From CAYMRB01 sp964392615 (GTDB lineage: Bacteria; Planctomycetota; UBA8108): DNA of 47,465 nucleotides. The position numbers and the translations under genes were made by a program. Numbering within the stretch: the stretch's first letter is position 1; each line of letters starts with the position of its first letter. The notes below the pieces were generated by a model. It was not told the DNA's origin. It did no database searches and worked only from the letters and a program-made list of their open reading frames with translations. Shown here piece after piece: positions 35,052-44,412 of this stretch. The stretch spans positions 1 to 47,465 of the forward strand of contig CAYMRB010000013.1 of assembly GCA_964392615.1 (NCBI GenBank). Direction: 5' to 3'.

Positions 35052-38000
35052 ATGCACGCTGCGATCGCGTTGATTCTGACAGTCCTCGCGGGCGCGCCCC
35101 AGGACGCCCCGAAGGACCAGTACCTGTACCTGTTCTCGAAGTACGACACCGACGGGTTCCAGGGGCCGGCGGAGCCCGGCGGCGGCAACCTCGGCGACGG
35201 CGGCGCGTTCGATCCCACCTCGCTGCCTGCCGGTCGCCGGTGGATCGTGCGCACGCTGGCGTTCGGCGAGGTCACGCTGCTGCGTCCGAAGACCGACGGC
35301 GCGAACAAGAACTTCCTGTCGTGTCGTGGCCAGACGATCCAGGTGTCGACGCAGAAGCGCTTCAACGTCGTCTTCTTCCTCGGCGCGGCGACCGAGGCCG
35401 GTCAGAGCGGATGGATCGAGTGTCGCTTCGAGGACGACACGACCGCACGCGCGCCGTTCGGTCTCTCGGCGCGCGCCGAAGGTCCCGGTTTCGGCGAGCA
35501 CCGCGCGTTCGAGCTGCGCTATCTGGCCACGGCGTCGGACGGCGACGAGGACTTCGAGTTCGACGACGACTTGTTTCTCGACGACGACCGGACTGCTGAG
35601 GGCGACAAGGGAAGCCTGTGGCTGCAGGCGTCCATCGTGCCGGCGTCGAAGCGTCTGCGGGCGATTCGATTGCCGGATCTGCCGGCGATCAAGATCGCAG
35701 CCATCACGCTCGGGTACCGCGCGGGCTACGAGCCGGCACCGGTGGAGGCCTCACGACCGCCGCCGGAGCCGTCGCCCGTCGCCATCTTCGACGAGCCGCG
35801 GTTCCGGTCGAACGGTCCGTCGCTCTACGTGTCGCCGCACGAGCTGCAGACGGCGCTTCGGGCAGCGGGCATCGAGTCATCGCTCGTTCGCGTCGCTGAT
35901 CTCGTCGATCCGCAGCGCTTCAGCGCCGAGCGCTTTCCGGTCTACGTCCACCTCGATGGCAGCTACCAAGCCGCCGCTGCCGTCGACGCCGTATCGAGGT
36001 ACCGCGCAGCCGGCGGCAGCGTCGTGCGCACGAGCGGTCGGGTCGAGCCACCGCTGGCCGTGACGGCGTACGGTGATTGGTTGCCGTTCTACGGTGCGGA
36101 GAACACGCTGCCCGTCCTCGCCTCCAGCTCCATCGACTCGCGGGCAGAGCTGCGCGCCGTCGACACTCGCGCCGGGCTCGATCGCCTGCCCTGGTCGACG
36201 GTCAAGGCCGGTTCCATGCGGTCGTCGGCCGAGGGCTGGTGGATCGCGATCGACGCGGCGCGGGCGCCGAAGGGCTATCGCGTCGAGCCCCTCGTGACGA
36301 TCGGAGACGGCGACGAGTGCTTCGCGGCGCTCCTGCGCCCCGGCGACGGTTCTCCCGCCGGCGTCGACCTCTGGGTCGGCACGAGTCTCCTCGCCGACGA
36401 TTGGACGCGCACGGCATCGTTCTGGCGTTCGTTTCTCGTGCGCGCGACGGCGCTCGCGCTGCACGAGAACGGCCGGATCGACGCGGCCGCGCTCGAGACA
36501 GCCATCGCCGCATCGACGCCGAGCGCGGAGCCCGCCGCGCCGATCGCCGTCGATGCCGATTGGCTGCACGAGCCGAGGGTTAGAGGTGGCGGCGTCGAGA
36601 TCGCTTTCGTGCTCGATGCGCGGAAGCTGTGGCCGGACGAGCGCATCCTCGCGCAGAGCGCGCAGGGGCTCTTCAATCGCCGTGGTGGCGATGAGGCGAT
36701 CTACCTCGTCACGTCGCGTGACGACCAACGCCGCCTCGGCCGGTGGGTCGAACAGGGCCTGATCGATGTGCAGCGACGCGTCGACCTCGCCGAAGTGCTG
36801 CGTCTCGTGGGGCACCGTCGCGCCGTCGTCGTCGATCCGTTCCTGCGCGGCTCGCTCGACCTCGCGACGATGGTCGCCGCCGTCGAAGGCGTCCTCGTCG
36901 CGTATCCGGAGGTCATCGCGCGTCACGGTCTCGAGATCGCGATCGACCTGCGCGGCGTGTTCTCGAACAGCGCGGAGATCCTCGGATTCGTTCGTGACGA
37001 TCTGATGCCACAGCTTGACCGGAGCGCGATCGCGTGGACGTCGTTGCCTCTCGGGACGCCGTCGCAGTACGGCCCGATCGGGCGCGATCTGATGATCGCT
37101 CGTCGGATGCTCGTGCTGTCGACGACTTCGCCGTCGTCGAACGAGCCGCGAGGCACGACACGGACTCTTGGCAGCCGGCCCTCGGCCGAGAGGCGCGCTC
37201 TCGAGTCGATCCTCGCCCGCACGTCGGCGCCCGGCATCGCGCTTGGCGAGTTCGGCGATGACTTGCCGCGGCTGTTCACCTTCGAGCCCAAGCTCCTGCT
37301 CGGCGGCTACGGCAAGATCGCCTGCGACGCCAGGGGGCCGAATCACTCGTTCGCGCTGGCGCTCGACGCGACGTTCGCGCCGCCGACGCGCACGAAGGCA
37401 GCCGTACCGTCGCTCGAGCGCGACAAGGTGTACGTCGCGGTCGTCGATCGCCCCCGGCTCCTCGGTGAGCGTAGCTCTCTCGGTGGCGCGGATGCGCGGT
37501 GGCCGCGGTCACGCGTCTTCCGCACGGGCTATCACGACCTATTCGGCGCGCTGGCGTGCGACGATTTCCGCACGGCGACGCCGAGCGACACGTTCGGATT
37601 GGAGGTTCCCGGCGGCGGCATTCTCGATGTGTTCGGACGCGGTATTCGCGGAGCGCGAGGGGATGTTCTCCGCGCGCTGTTCCGGGCGTTGGGGACACGC
37701 ATGAAGGAGGGCGGCTTCCGGTTTCTGTGGTCGGCAGGATCGCCCGTCGCGGCGAGGAGGGGCTGGCGCCGCCCGGAGATCGTGACCGCACTCGAGGCGC
37801 TGCCGTCGAATGCGCCGATCTTCGTCGATGTGCCGAGCACCTCGCCGCTGAGCGCCGCCACGCTCGCCGGGTCGACGCCCGTCTTCCGCACCGTCGGCCA
37901 GGCACAGCTTCTCGAGGTGCTCGAGGCGGGCCGCGCGCCCGATGTGCTCCCGCTGTTCCTGTTCACGACGGAGCAGGAGCTCGCCGCTCTCGACGACGAT

Positions 38001-38636
38001 TTCGACATCGCCGACCACGTCACCTTCGTTCGACCGGACGCGCTCGCCGCGCTCTACTGTCGTCAGCTCGAGTCATGGGATCCGATCGTCGACACGTGGG
38101 TCGAGTCCGGTTCCGACTGGAGATACCACGACGCCGGCGAGGATCTCGGCGCGTCGTGGCGCGTGCGGCCGTTCGACGACGCGAAGTGGAAGGCGGGGAG
38201 CGCGCCCCTCGGCTACGGCGACGACGACGTCGAGACGACCCTCTCGTTCGGCGACGACTCGAGCGACAAGCACCCGTGCTACTACTTCCGCCGCACGTTC
38301 GACCTCGACGAGAGCGACGTGTCCGGCGAGCGGGGCATACCGCGGCTTCGCATGATCGTCGACGACGGCTGCATCGTCTGGATCAACGGCAAGGAGGCGT
38401 GCCGGTACAATATGCCCGCGGGCGACATCGCGTTCGCAACGTTGGCGGACAAGATGATCTCCGGCAGTCCCGAGGACGAGTGGGTGCGCCGAACACTCGA
38501 TCCGGGGCTCTTTCGAGTCGGGCGCAACGTCATTGCGGTCGAGGTCCATCAGCAGCGCGAGACGAGCAGCGACGTGAGCTTCGACCTGGAGCTTTCGAAG
38601 TCGGGTTGGGCTGCGAGGAAGACGGCAAAGCGATGA
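35052..38636 (+). CDS. Large exported GxGYxYP-like protein with a C-terminal jelly-roll module
   Basis: 1194 residues from ATG 35052, with a short signal peptide (1-15). Residues about 22-225 are a beta-rich domain with an acidic loop (DGDEDFEFDDDLFLDDDR, possibly calcium-binding). Residues about 240-470 look alpha/beta, like a ThuA- or glycosyl-hydrolase-associated domain. Residues about 515-950 resemble the GxGYxYP family of putative glycoside hydrolases: WPDERILAQSAQGLFNRRG, EAIYLVTSRDD, LRLVGHRRAVVVDPFLRGS. I did not find a clear catalytic acid pair. Residues about 1060-1185 are a galactose-binding-like jelly roll: DWRYHDAGEDLGASWRV, PLGYGDDDVETTLSFG, IVDDGCIVWINGKEACRYN. The same module occurs twice in the CotH protein nearby. 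The stop overlaps the DUF2891 gene as ATGA. Polysaccharide processing is a reasonable guess. Confidence 0.8.
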   Translation: MHAAIALILTVLAGAPQDAPKDQYLYLFSKYDTDGFQGPAEPGGGNLGDGGAFDPTSLPAGRRWIVRTLAFGEVTLLRPKTDGANKNFLSCRGQTIQVSTQKRFNVVFFLGAATEAGQSGWIECRFEDDTTARAPFGLSARAEGPGFGEHRAFELRYLATASDGDEDFEFDDDLFLDDDRTAEGDKGSLWLQASIVPASKRLRAIRLPDLPAIKIAAITLGYRAGYEPAPVEASRPPPEPSPVAIFDEPRFRSNGPSLYVSPHELQTALRAAGIESSLVRVADLVDPQRFSAERFPVYVHLDGSYQAAAAVDAVSRYRAAGGSVVRTSGRVEPPLAVTAYGDWLPFYGAENTLPVLASSSIDSRAELRAVDTRAGLDRLPWSTVKAGSMRSSAEGWWIAIDAARAPKGYRVEPLVTIGDGDECFAALLRPGDGSPAGVDLWVGTSLLADDWTRTASFWRSFLVRATALALHENGRIDAAALETAIAASTPSAEPAAPIAVDADWLHEPRVRGGGVEIAFVLDARKLWPDERILAQSAQGLFNRRGGDEAIYLVTSRDDQRRLGRWVEQGLIDVQRRVDLAEVLRLVGHRRAVVVDPFLRGSLDLATMVAAVEGVLVAYPEVIARHGLEIAIDLRGVFSNSAEILGFVRDDLMPQLDRSAIAWTSLPLGTPSQYGPIGRDLMIARRMLVLSTTSPSSNEPRGTTRTLGSRPSAERRALESILARTSAPGIALGEFGDDLPRLFTFEPKLLLGGYGKIACDARGPNHSFALALDATFAPPTRTKAAVPSLERDKVYVAVVDRPRLLGERSSLGGADARWPRSRVFRTGYHDLFGALACDDFRTATPSDTFGLEVPGGGILDVFGRGIRGARGDVLRALFRALGTRMKEGGFRFLWSAGSPVAARRGWRRPEIVTALEALPSNAPIFVDVPSTSPLSAATLAGSTPVFRTVGQAQLLEVLEAGRAPDVLPLFLFTTEQELAALDDDFDIADHVTFVRPDALAALYCRQLESWDPIVDTWVESGSDWRYHDAGEDLGASWRVRPFDDAKWKAGSAPLGYGDDDVETTLSFGDDSSDKHPCYYFRRTFDLDESDVSGERGIPRLRMIVDDGCIVWINGKEACRYNMPAGDIAFATLADKMISGSPEDEWVRRTLDPGLFRVGRNVIAVEVHQQRETSSDVSFDLELSKSGWAARKTAKR

Positions 38637-39802
38637 GAATCGACGTGAGAACCCAGAAGCGCAGGGTGGAGCTCGCCGCGATTGCGGTGATCGCGAGCTG
38701 CCTGTCAGGAGGGAATGTGAGATCGGATGATTCGAGCGCCGTGCCGCGTCGAGAGGAGGCGCTCCCGAGCTGGAAGACCGCCGCACGCTTCGCCGATCTG
38801 GCGCTCGCGTGTGTCCATCGCGAGTATCCGAACAAGATCGCGCACGTGTTGTCGAACGACGCCGACGTCAAGCCGCCGCGGGAGCTGACGCCGGTGTTCT
38901 TCGGCTGCTTCGACTGGCACTCGGCGGTGCACGGTCATTGGCTGCTGGCGCGCCTGGCGCGCACGTACCCCGACGCGCCGTTTGCAGCGCGCGCACGGAA
39001 AGCTCTCGACGCGAGCTTCCGGGCCGACAAGGTCGCCGTCGAGCTCGAGTATCTGCGCGGAGAGGGCCGGCGATCGTTCGAGAGGCCGTACGGCCTGGCG
39101 TGGTTGCTGCAGCTCGGGGCGGAGCTGCGCGAGTGGAAGGACGACGACGCGCAGCGCTGGTCGCGCAACCTCGAGCCGCTCGAGGATGAGGCCGCGCAGC
39201 GCCTTATCGAGTGGTTCCCGAAGTTGACGTATCCGATCCGCACCGGCGAGCACAGTCAGACCGCGTTCGCGATGGGGCTGGTGCTCGATTGGTGTCGCAC
39301 GAAGCCCCACGCCGAGCTCGGCGCGCTCGTCGAGCAGCGGGCGCGTGACTACTACGGCGGCGATCGCGGTTGGAACCTCGCGTTCGAGCCCGGCGGGCAG
39401 GATTTCCTGTCGCCGGCGTTCGCCGAGGCCGACCTGATGCGCCGCGTGCTCGAGCCCGACGCGTTTGCCGCGTGGCTCGGCCGCTTTCTGCCGGGCATAC
39501 CGCGAGATGGGTCGACCGGATGGCTGCCGCCCGCGATCGTCACGGATCGCGCCGACGGCAAGCTGGCGCATCTCGATGGGCTCAACCTGTCGCGGGCGTG
39601 GATGCTCGACGGCACCGTCTCCGGGCTGCCCGCGGGCGACACGCGGATCGCGAGCTTGCGCGCTGTCGCGAAAGAGCACCGCGCGGCGGGCCTGTCGGCG
39701 GTGACCGGCGAGCACTACGAGGGCGGTCACTGGCTCGGCAGCTTCGCCGTCTACCTCGTCACGCGTCGCGGCATCGTCGATCGACCTCGCGGGGGCGAGT
39801 GA
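38633..39802 (+). CDS. DUF2891 family exported protein
   Basis: 389 residues from ATG 38633, in ATGA overlap with the GxGYxYP-like gene. A signal peptide covers 1-31. The remainder is the alpha-helical DUF2891 domain, an alpha/alpha-toroid-like protein: FADLALACVHREYPNKIAHVL, TPVFFGCFDWHSAVHGHWLLARL, FERPYGLAWLLQLGAEL, YPIRTGEHSQTAFAMGLVLDWC, DFLSPAFAEADLMRRVL and LNLSRAWMLDG. Conserved Trp, His and Glu residues in these blocks suggest an enzyme active site, but no activity is established for the family. Coupling to the upstream gene suggests both act on the same substrate. Confidence 0.9.
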   Translation: MRIDVRTQKRRVELAAIAVIASCLSGGNVRSDDSSAVPRREEALPSWKTAARFADLALACVHREYPNKIAHVLSNDADVKPPRELTPVFFGCFDWHSAVHGHWLLARLARTYPDAPFAARARKALDASFRADKVAVELEYLRGEGRRSFERPYGLAWLLQLGAELREWKDDDAQRWSRNLEPLEDEAAQRLIEWFPKLTYPIRTGEHSQTAFAMGLVLDWCRTKPHAELGALVEQRARDYYGGDRGWNLAFEPGGQDFLSPAFAEADLMRRVLEPDAFAAWLGRFLPGIPRDGSTGWLPPAIVTDRADGKLAHLDGLNLSRAWMLDGTVSGLPAGDTRIASLRAVAKEHRAAGLSAVTGEHYEGGHWLGSFAVYLVTRRGIVDRPRGGE

Positions 39803-39916
39803 CAGCGCCCGACTCCGCCCCGTTTGCCCTTTGTTCTTGGCGATAGGTGACATCTCGGCCTGGTACAGCGTAAGATAGCCCCTTGGGTGTCTCGGTGATC
39901 TCTCGAGGGGGTTCTC

Positions 39917-42900
39917 ATGGTGAGCGAGCCGTACCGCATTCGCTGTACGTGGCGTTTCGTGGCGCTTGTCGGGGTCGTCGTGTGTTGCGGCGCGCTGTCA
40001 GCTCCGGCGTGGTCGGACGTCGTCATCAACGAGGTCCTCGCTCGGAACGAACGGACGATCCTCGACGAAGACAGCGAGCCGTCCGACTGGATCGAGCTGT
40101 TCAACGCCGGAGATGCGGTCGTCGACCTCGAGGGCCGCGGGCTGAGTGATGACCCGGACGACCCGACCCGGTGGGTCTTTCCCTTGTCGCAGGTCCTCGC
40201 GCCGGGCGAGTACCTCCTCGTCTGGTGTTCCGGCAAGAACCGCTCGATGCTGCCGCCGGAGCGGCTCCTTGACGACTCCGGTGTCGTTCCGTTCGAGCCG
40301 ATTCTCGTCAACGCCGACGCCGAGTGGCGCTATCTGACCGGTCAGCCCGACGATGCGGGGCCGCCGGCGGACTGGAGCGCGCCCGACTTCGACGACTCGG
40401 CGTGGCCAGCCGGGCAGCCGGGTTTCGGATTCGGAGACAACGACGACCGCACGGTCTTGCCCGAGGACATCGGGGCGGTGTTTCTTCGTCACCGCTTCGT
40501 TTTCGATGCGGCTGTCGAGTTGCCCAGCCTCGTCTTGCGCGCGCTCTACGACGACGGCATCGTCGTCTGGCTGAACGGGCAACGCGTGCTGTCGGCCAAT
40601 TTCCCGCCCGACGAGGAGCCGACCTTCGCGAGCCTCGCTGCGCGCTCCCACGAAGCGCGCAACGCGGAGAGGTTCGACCTCAGCGCCGTCCGCGGTCTTC
40701 TCGTTCCCGGCGAGAACGTGCTCGCGATCGCTCTGCTCAATCAGCGGGTCGCGAGCAACGATCTGTCGCTCGTTCCCGAGCTCGGCAGAGTGCCGCACGT
40801 CTTCCACACGAGCTTTCGACTCAGCGGCGAAGGGGAGACCGTCGTCCTGTCGGATGCGCGCGGGGGCATCGCCGATTGGGCCGTGCTGCCGCCGCAGGTC
40901 GACGATCAGTCGTACGGGCGCTCGCCGAACGGCAACGGGCCCTTTCGCTATCACGCGACACCGACGCCGGGAGCCGCAAACTCCGGTCCGGTCGCCGACG
41001 AGCCCCTCGTCGTGGTCGAGCCGACCTTCAGCGTCGACCGCGGCTTCCATGACGAGCCGTTCGCCGTCGAGCTCGCGACGACGACGGCAGGTGCGGTCAT
41101 CCGCTACACGCTCGACGGCAGCGCGCCGACGGCCACGACCGGCGAGGTCTACACGGCGCCGATTCCCGTCGATGACACCACGACCTTGCGCGCGGGAGCG
41201 TTCCGGCCCGAGTGGCGAGCGAGCCGGCTCGTCACGCACACGTACGTCTTCATCACGAGAGCTGGCGGTGGCGGCGTTCTCAACCAGCCGCGCAATCCGC
41301 CCGGGTTCCCGTTGACGTGGGGCGGCGCCGGCGCGGCGGACTACCAGATGGATCCGCGCGTCGCGACGGATACCGGCTCGGCCGATTTCGATCCCGACGT
41401 CGCGGAGTCGCTTCTGTGTCTTCCGACGATGTCGCTCGTCCTCGACCGCGACGACCTCTTCGACCCGGCCCGCGGCATCTACTCCAACCCGCAGAGCACG
41501 GGCGTAGCGTGGGAACGGCCGACTTCGGTCGAGCTGATCCATCCGGACGGAACGATGGGGTTCCAGGTCAACGCGGGCCTGCGGATTCAGGGCGGGGCGA
41601 GTCGTAACCCGAACCGGCCGAAGCACAATATGCGGCTCCTGTTCAAGACCGACTACGGACCGGGGAAGCTGCGCTACCCTCTGTTCGAGGACACGGTCGT
41701 TCAGGAGTTCGACACGATCGTCCTGCGCGGCGGCAACGGCGACTCGTGGTTCCACCCGAACACGACGCAGCAGGTGCGCGCGCAGTACGTGCGCGACCAG
41801 TGGCACCGCGATGCGCAGATCGACATGGGGCGCCTGACTACGCACCAGGCCTACATGCACCTCTACATCAACGGCCTGTACTGGGGGGTCTATCACATCT
41901 TCGAACGACCGAGCGCGCCGTTCCTCGCGGCCTATCTCGGCGGCGACCGCACCGAGTACGACGCGTTGAACCTCGGCGAGCCGGTCGACGGCGATCTCGA
42001 GGCGTGGAACGCGATGATGGCGCTTGGCAATGCCGGTGTCTCGACACCCGAGGCCTACACGGCGATCCAGGAGTACCTCGACGTCCCGAACTTGATCGAC
42101 TTCCTGCTCGTCAACTACTACAGCGGCAACGTCGACTGGGATCACAACAATTGGTACGCGGGCCGACGTCGTGAGCCCGGCGCCGGGTACAGGTTCTTCG
42201 TCTGGGATGCGGAGCGCACGTACTGGGATCTCAACACGAACCGCGTCACGCTGAACAACGCGAACCGGCCGACCGGATTGCACACGCGTCTGCGTCAGAA
42301 CGCCGAGTACCGACTGCTCTTCGCCGATCACATCCAGCGCCACTTCTTCCTCGGAGGTACGCTGACGCCCGAGGCCGCCGAGCGCCGCTGGCTCGCGCGA
42401 GCTGACGAGGTGGCTCCGGCGCTGTCGGCCGAAGCGGCGCGATGGGGTGACGCGAAACGTCCGGCGCGTCCGTACACGCGCGACAGGGAGTGGGCCGCCG
42501 AGCTGGCGTCGCTGCGACGGACCTGGTTTCCGCAGCGCACGGGCATCGTCCTGGGGCAGCTTCGATCGGCCGGATTGTGGCCGGCGCTCGCCGCACCGGT
42601 CTTCAGCCGTCACGGCGGGCGAGTGCCGAGCGGTTTCGCGGTCGACCTCACGGCGCCGGAAGGCGAGGTCTGGTACACCGCGGACGGCTCCGATCCGCGG
42701 CTCGAGGGCGGTGACGTCGCACCGACGGCCCGTCTCTCGCCCGGATTCGAGCCCCGGACGGAGGTGGACGCAGGCGCCGCGGTTCGCGTGCTCGTGCCCA
42801 CGGACGACACGCTCGGCACCGATTGGACGGCGACGGATTTCGACGACTCGGCGTGGATTGCCGGGCGCACGGGCGTCGGCTACGAGTCGCGGACCGGCTT

Positions 42901-44179
42901 CGAAGAGCTGATCGAGACGGACGTCCTCGATGCGATGCTCGACGCCAACGCGTCGGTCTACCTGCGCGTGGAGTTCGACCTCGATCCCGCGTCGGCCGAC
43001 GAGCTGCGCCTCCTGATGAAGTACGACGACGGGTTCGTCGCGTATCTCGATGGGGTTCGAGTCGCATCGGCCAACGCTCCGGATGACGTCACGTGGGAGT
43101 CGGCGGCGATTCGGTCGCATCCGGATCGCCTCGCGCGCGAGTTCGAGGCATTCCCGCTGCCGGGCGTGCTCGGAGGCCTGCGGGCCGGCCGCCACGTTCT
43201 CGCGGTGCACGGCATGAACATTCGATCCGGCGACAGCGACTGCCTGATCGTGCCCGTGCTCGAGTCGTTGACGTCGACCGGTGAGCGTATCGTTCTGACC
43301 GAGAACGCGCGTCTTCGGGCTCGCGCACGCAGCGGCGACGAATGGAGTCCGTTGAGCGAGGCCGTCTTCGTCGTCGAGGGATCGTATCCGCTGCGCATCT
43401 CGGAGCTCATGTACCGGCCGGCGCCCGATCCGGCGCCCGCGGCGTTCGACGCTGACGCCTTCGAGTTCATCGAGTTCGAGAACGTCGGCAGGGTGCCGAT
43501 CGAGCTGGCCGGCGCGCGGCTCGAAAGAGGCGTGGAGTTCGACTTCTCCGAGTCGGTTATCGACCGGATCGAGCCCGGCGGCGTTCTCGTGCTGGTGCGC
43601 GACTTCCGTGCGTTTCGCACGCGTTACGACACGCGCGGCATGCCGATCGGTGGCGAGTATCGCGGCGTGTTGAGCAATAGCGGCGAGCGACTCGTACTCC
43701 GCGGCCCGCTGGGCGAAACGCTGCTCGACTTCCAGTACGACGACGCGTGGTATCCGGAAGCGAGCGGGCGCGGTCGATCGCTGGTGCTCACCGGCGATGA
43801 TGTGTCCCCGGACGCATTCAGCGATGCCGTGAGCTGGCGCCCGAGCGCGGCGGATGACGGTACGCCCGGGCGTGACGACACGCCGCCCGTCGGTGGCCAG
43901 CAGCTGCCCGGCGATGCCGACCAAGACGGAGTGCTGAGCCTGTCGGACGCCGTCACGCTTCTCGGCTGGCTGTTCCTCGGCGTCGATACGCCCCTTCCGT
44001 GCGAGGGGAGTGTCAGCGACGACGGAAACCTCACGTTGCTGGACGTCGACGCGACCGGGCGGGTCGATCTGTCCGACGCCGTCGTCGTGCTCGGGTACCT
44101 GTTCCTGGGCGGGCCGCCGCCGGCGCTCGGAGTCGAGTGCGTGCCGATACCGTCCTGCCCCGACGCGTGCGCGCCGTGA
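39917..44179 (+). CDS. Giant secreted LTD/CotH-kinase/dockerin protein
   Basis: 1420 residues from ATG 39917, with AGGGGG six bases upstream. In order: signal peptide 1-33; lamin-tail domain 34-125 (VVINEVLARN, SDWIELFNAGDAVVDLEG); jelly roll 135-290 (DFDDSAWPAGQPGFGFGDND, LYDDGIVVWLNG); end of a lamin-tail unit 295-355; chitobiase/hexosaminidase C-terminal-like module 368-446 (VIRYTLDGSAPTA). The CotH kinase-like region covers about 500-830 (HNMRLLFKTDYGPGKL, MHLYINGLYWGVYHIFE, GNVDWDHNNW, FVWDAERTYWD). A second chitobiase-like module is at 895-960 (VWYTADGSDPR), a second jelly roll at 965-1118, a lamin-tail domain at 1158-1290 and dockerin repeats at 1329-1412 (PGDADQDGVLSLSDAV, VDATGRVDLSDAV). 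CotH phosphorylates spore-coat proteins in Bacillus; here the target is unknown and the protein is extracellular. Confidence 0.93.
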   Translation: MVSEPYRIRCTWRFVALVGVVVCCGALSAPAWSDVVINEVLARNERTILDEDSEPSDWIELFNAGDAVVDLEGRGLSDDPDDPTRWVFPLSQVLAPGEYLLVWCSGKNRSMLPPERLLDDSGVVPFEPILVNADAEWRYLTGQPDDAGPPADWSAPDFDDSAWPAGQPGFGFGDNDDRTVLPEDIGAVFLRHRFVFDAAVELPSLVLRALYDDGIVVWLNGQRVLSANFPPDEEPTFASLAARSHEARNAERFDLSAVRGLLVPGENVLAIALLNQRVASNDLSLVPELGRVPHVFHTSFRLSGEGETVVLSDARGGIADWAVLPPQVDDQSYGRSPNGNGPFRYHATPTPGAANSGPVADEPLVVVEPTFSVDRGFHDEPFAVELATTTAGAVIRYTLDGSAPTATTGEVYTAPIPVDDTTTLRAGAFRPEWRASRLVTHTYVFITRAGGGGVLNQPRNPPGFPLTWGGAGAADYQMDPRVATDTGSADFDPDVAESLLCLPTMSLVLDRDDLFDPARGIYSNPQSTGVAWERPTSVELIHPDGTMGFQVNAGLRIQGGASRNPNRPKHNMRLLFKTDYGPGKLRYPLFEDTVVQEFDTIVLRGGNGDSWFHPNTTQQVRAQYVRDQWHRDAQIDMGRLTTHQAYMHLYINGLYWGVYHIFERPSAPFLAAYLGGDRTEYDALNLGEPVDGDLEAWNAMMALGNAGVSTPEAYTAIQEYLDVPNLIDFLLVNYYSGNVDWDHNNWYAGRRREPGAGYRFFVWDAERTYWDLNTNRVTLNNANRPTGLHTRLRQNAEYRLLFADHIQRHFFLGGTLTPEAAERRWLARADEVAPALSAEAARWGDAKRPARPYTRDREWAAELASLRRTWFPQRTGIVLGQLRSAGLWPALAAPVFSRHGGRVPSGFAVDLTAPEGEVWYTADGSDPRLEGGDVAPTARLSPGFEPRTEVDAGAAVRVLVPTDDTLGTDWTATDFDDSAWIAGRTGVGYESRTGFEELIETDVLDAMLDANASVYLRVEFDLDPASADELRLLMKYDDGFVAYLDGVRVASANAPDDVTWESAAIRSHPDRLAREFEAFPLPGVLGGLRAGRHVLAVHGMNIRSGDSDCLIVPVLESLTSTGERIVLTENARLRARARSGDEWSPLSEAVFVVEGSYPLRISELMYRPAPDPAPAAFDADAFEFIEFENVGRVPIELAGARLERGVEFDFSESVIDRIEPGGVLVLVRDFRAFRTRYDTRGMPIGGEYRGVLSNSGERLVLRGPLGETLLDFQYDDAWYPEASGRGRSLVLTGDDVSPDAFSDAVSWRPSAADDGTPGRDDTPPVGGQQLPGDADQDGVLSLSDAVTLLGWLFLGVDTPLPCEGSVSDDGNLTLLDVDATGRVDLSDAVVVLGYLFLGGPPPALGVECVPIPSCPDACAP

Positions 44180-44215
44180 TCGGGTGAGTCGGCCGCTTCT
44201 GGTCGACGCACGACG

Positions 44216-44232
44216 AGCCGGCTGAACCGGCT
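44216..44232 (+). terminator. Weak hairpin after the CotH gene
   Basis: AGCCGG-5-CCGGCT, 36 bases after the stop, within a tandem CCGGCTGAA repeat; no T tract. Confidence 0.25.
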
Positions 44233-44412
44233 GAACCGGCCTCGACATCCCCTGTCGCGTCCGCCGGTCTCGATCCACGATCGCAGCTTTCGGTTTCTCG
44301 CCGGAATTGTGGGAACGTTTCGGGGACTCGCGGCCCCTACAGGGTAGGCGGTGCCGGAAGGCTGTGCCGGCATTCGGCTGTTCTCGGTTGATCCTAGAAG
44401 GGGGATTCAGCG

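Noticed and set aside
39998..44278. Antisense open frame of about 1426 codons opposite the CotH gene
   Set aside because: It is Arg/Val/His-rich without domains or signal peptide, while the plus strand encodes recognisable domains throughout. It is an artefact of high GC.
44312..44330. GGAAC resembling an ECF sigma -35 box before the lipoprotein genes
   Set aside because: No matching -10 element at a suitable distance could be seen; too weak to annotate.
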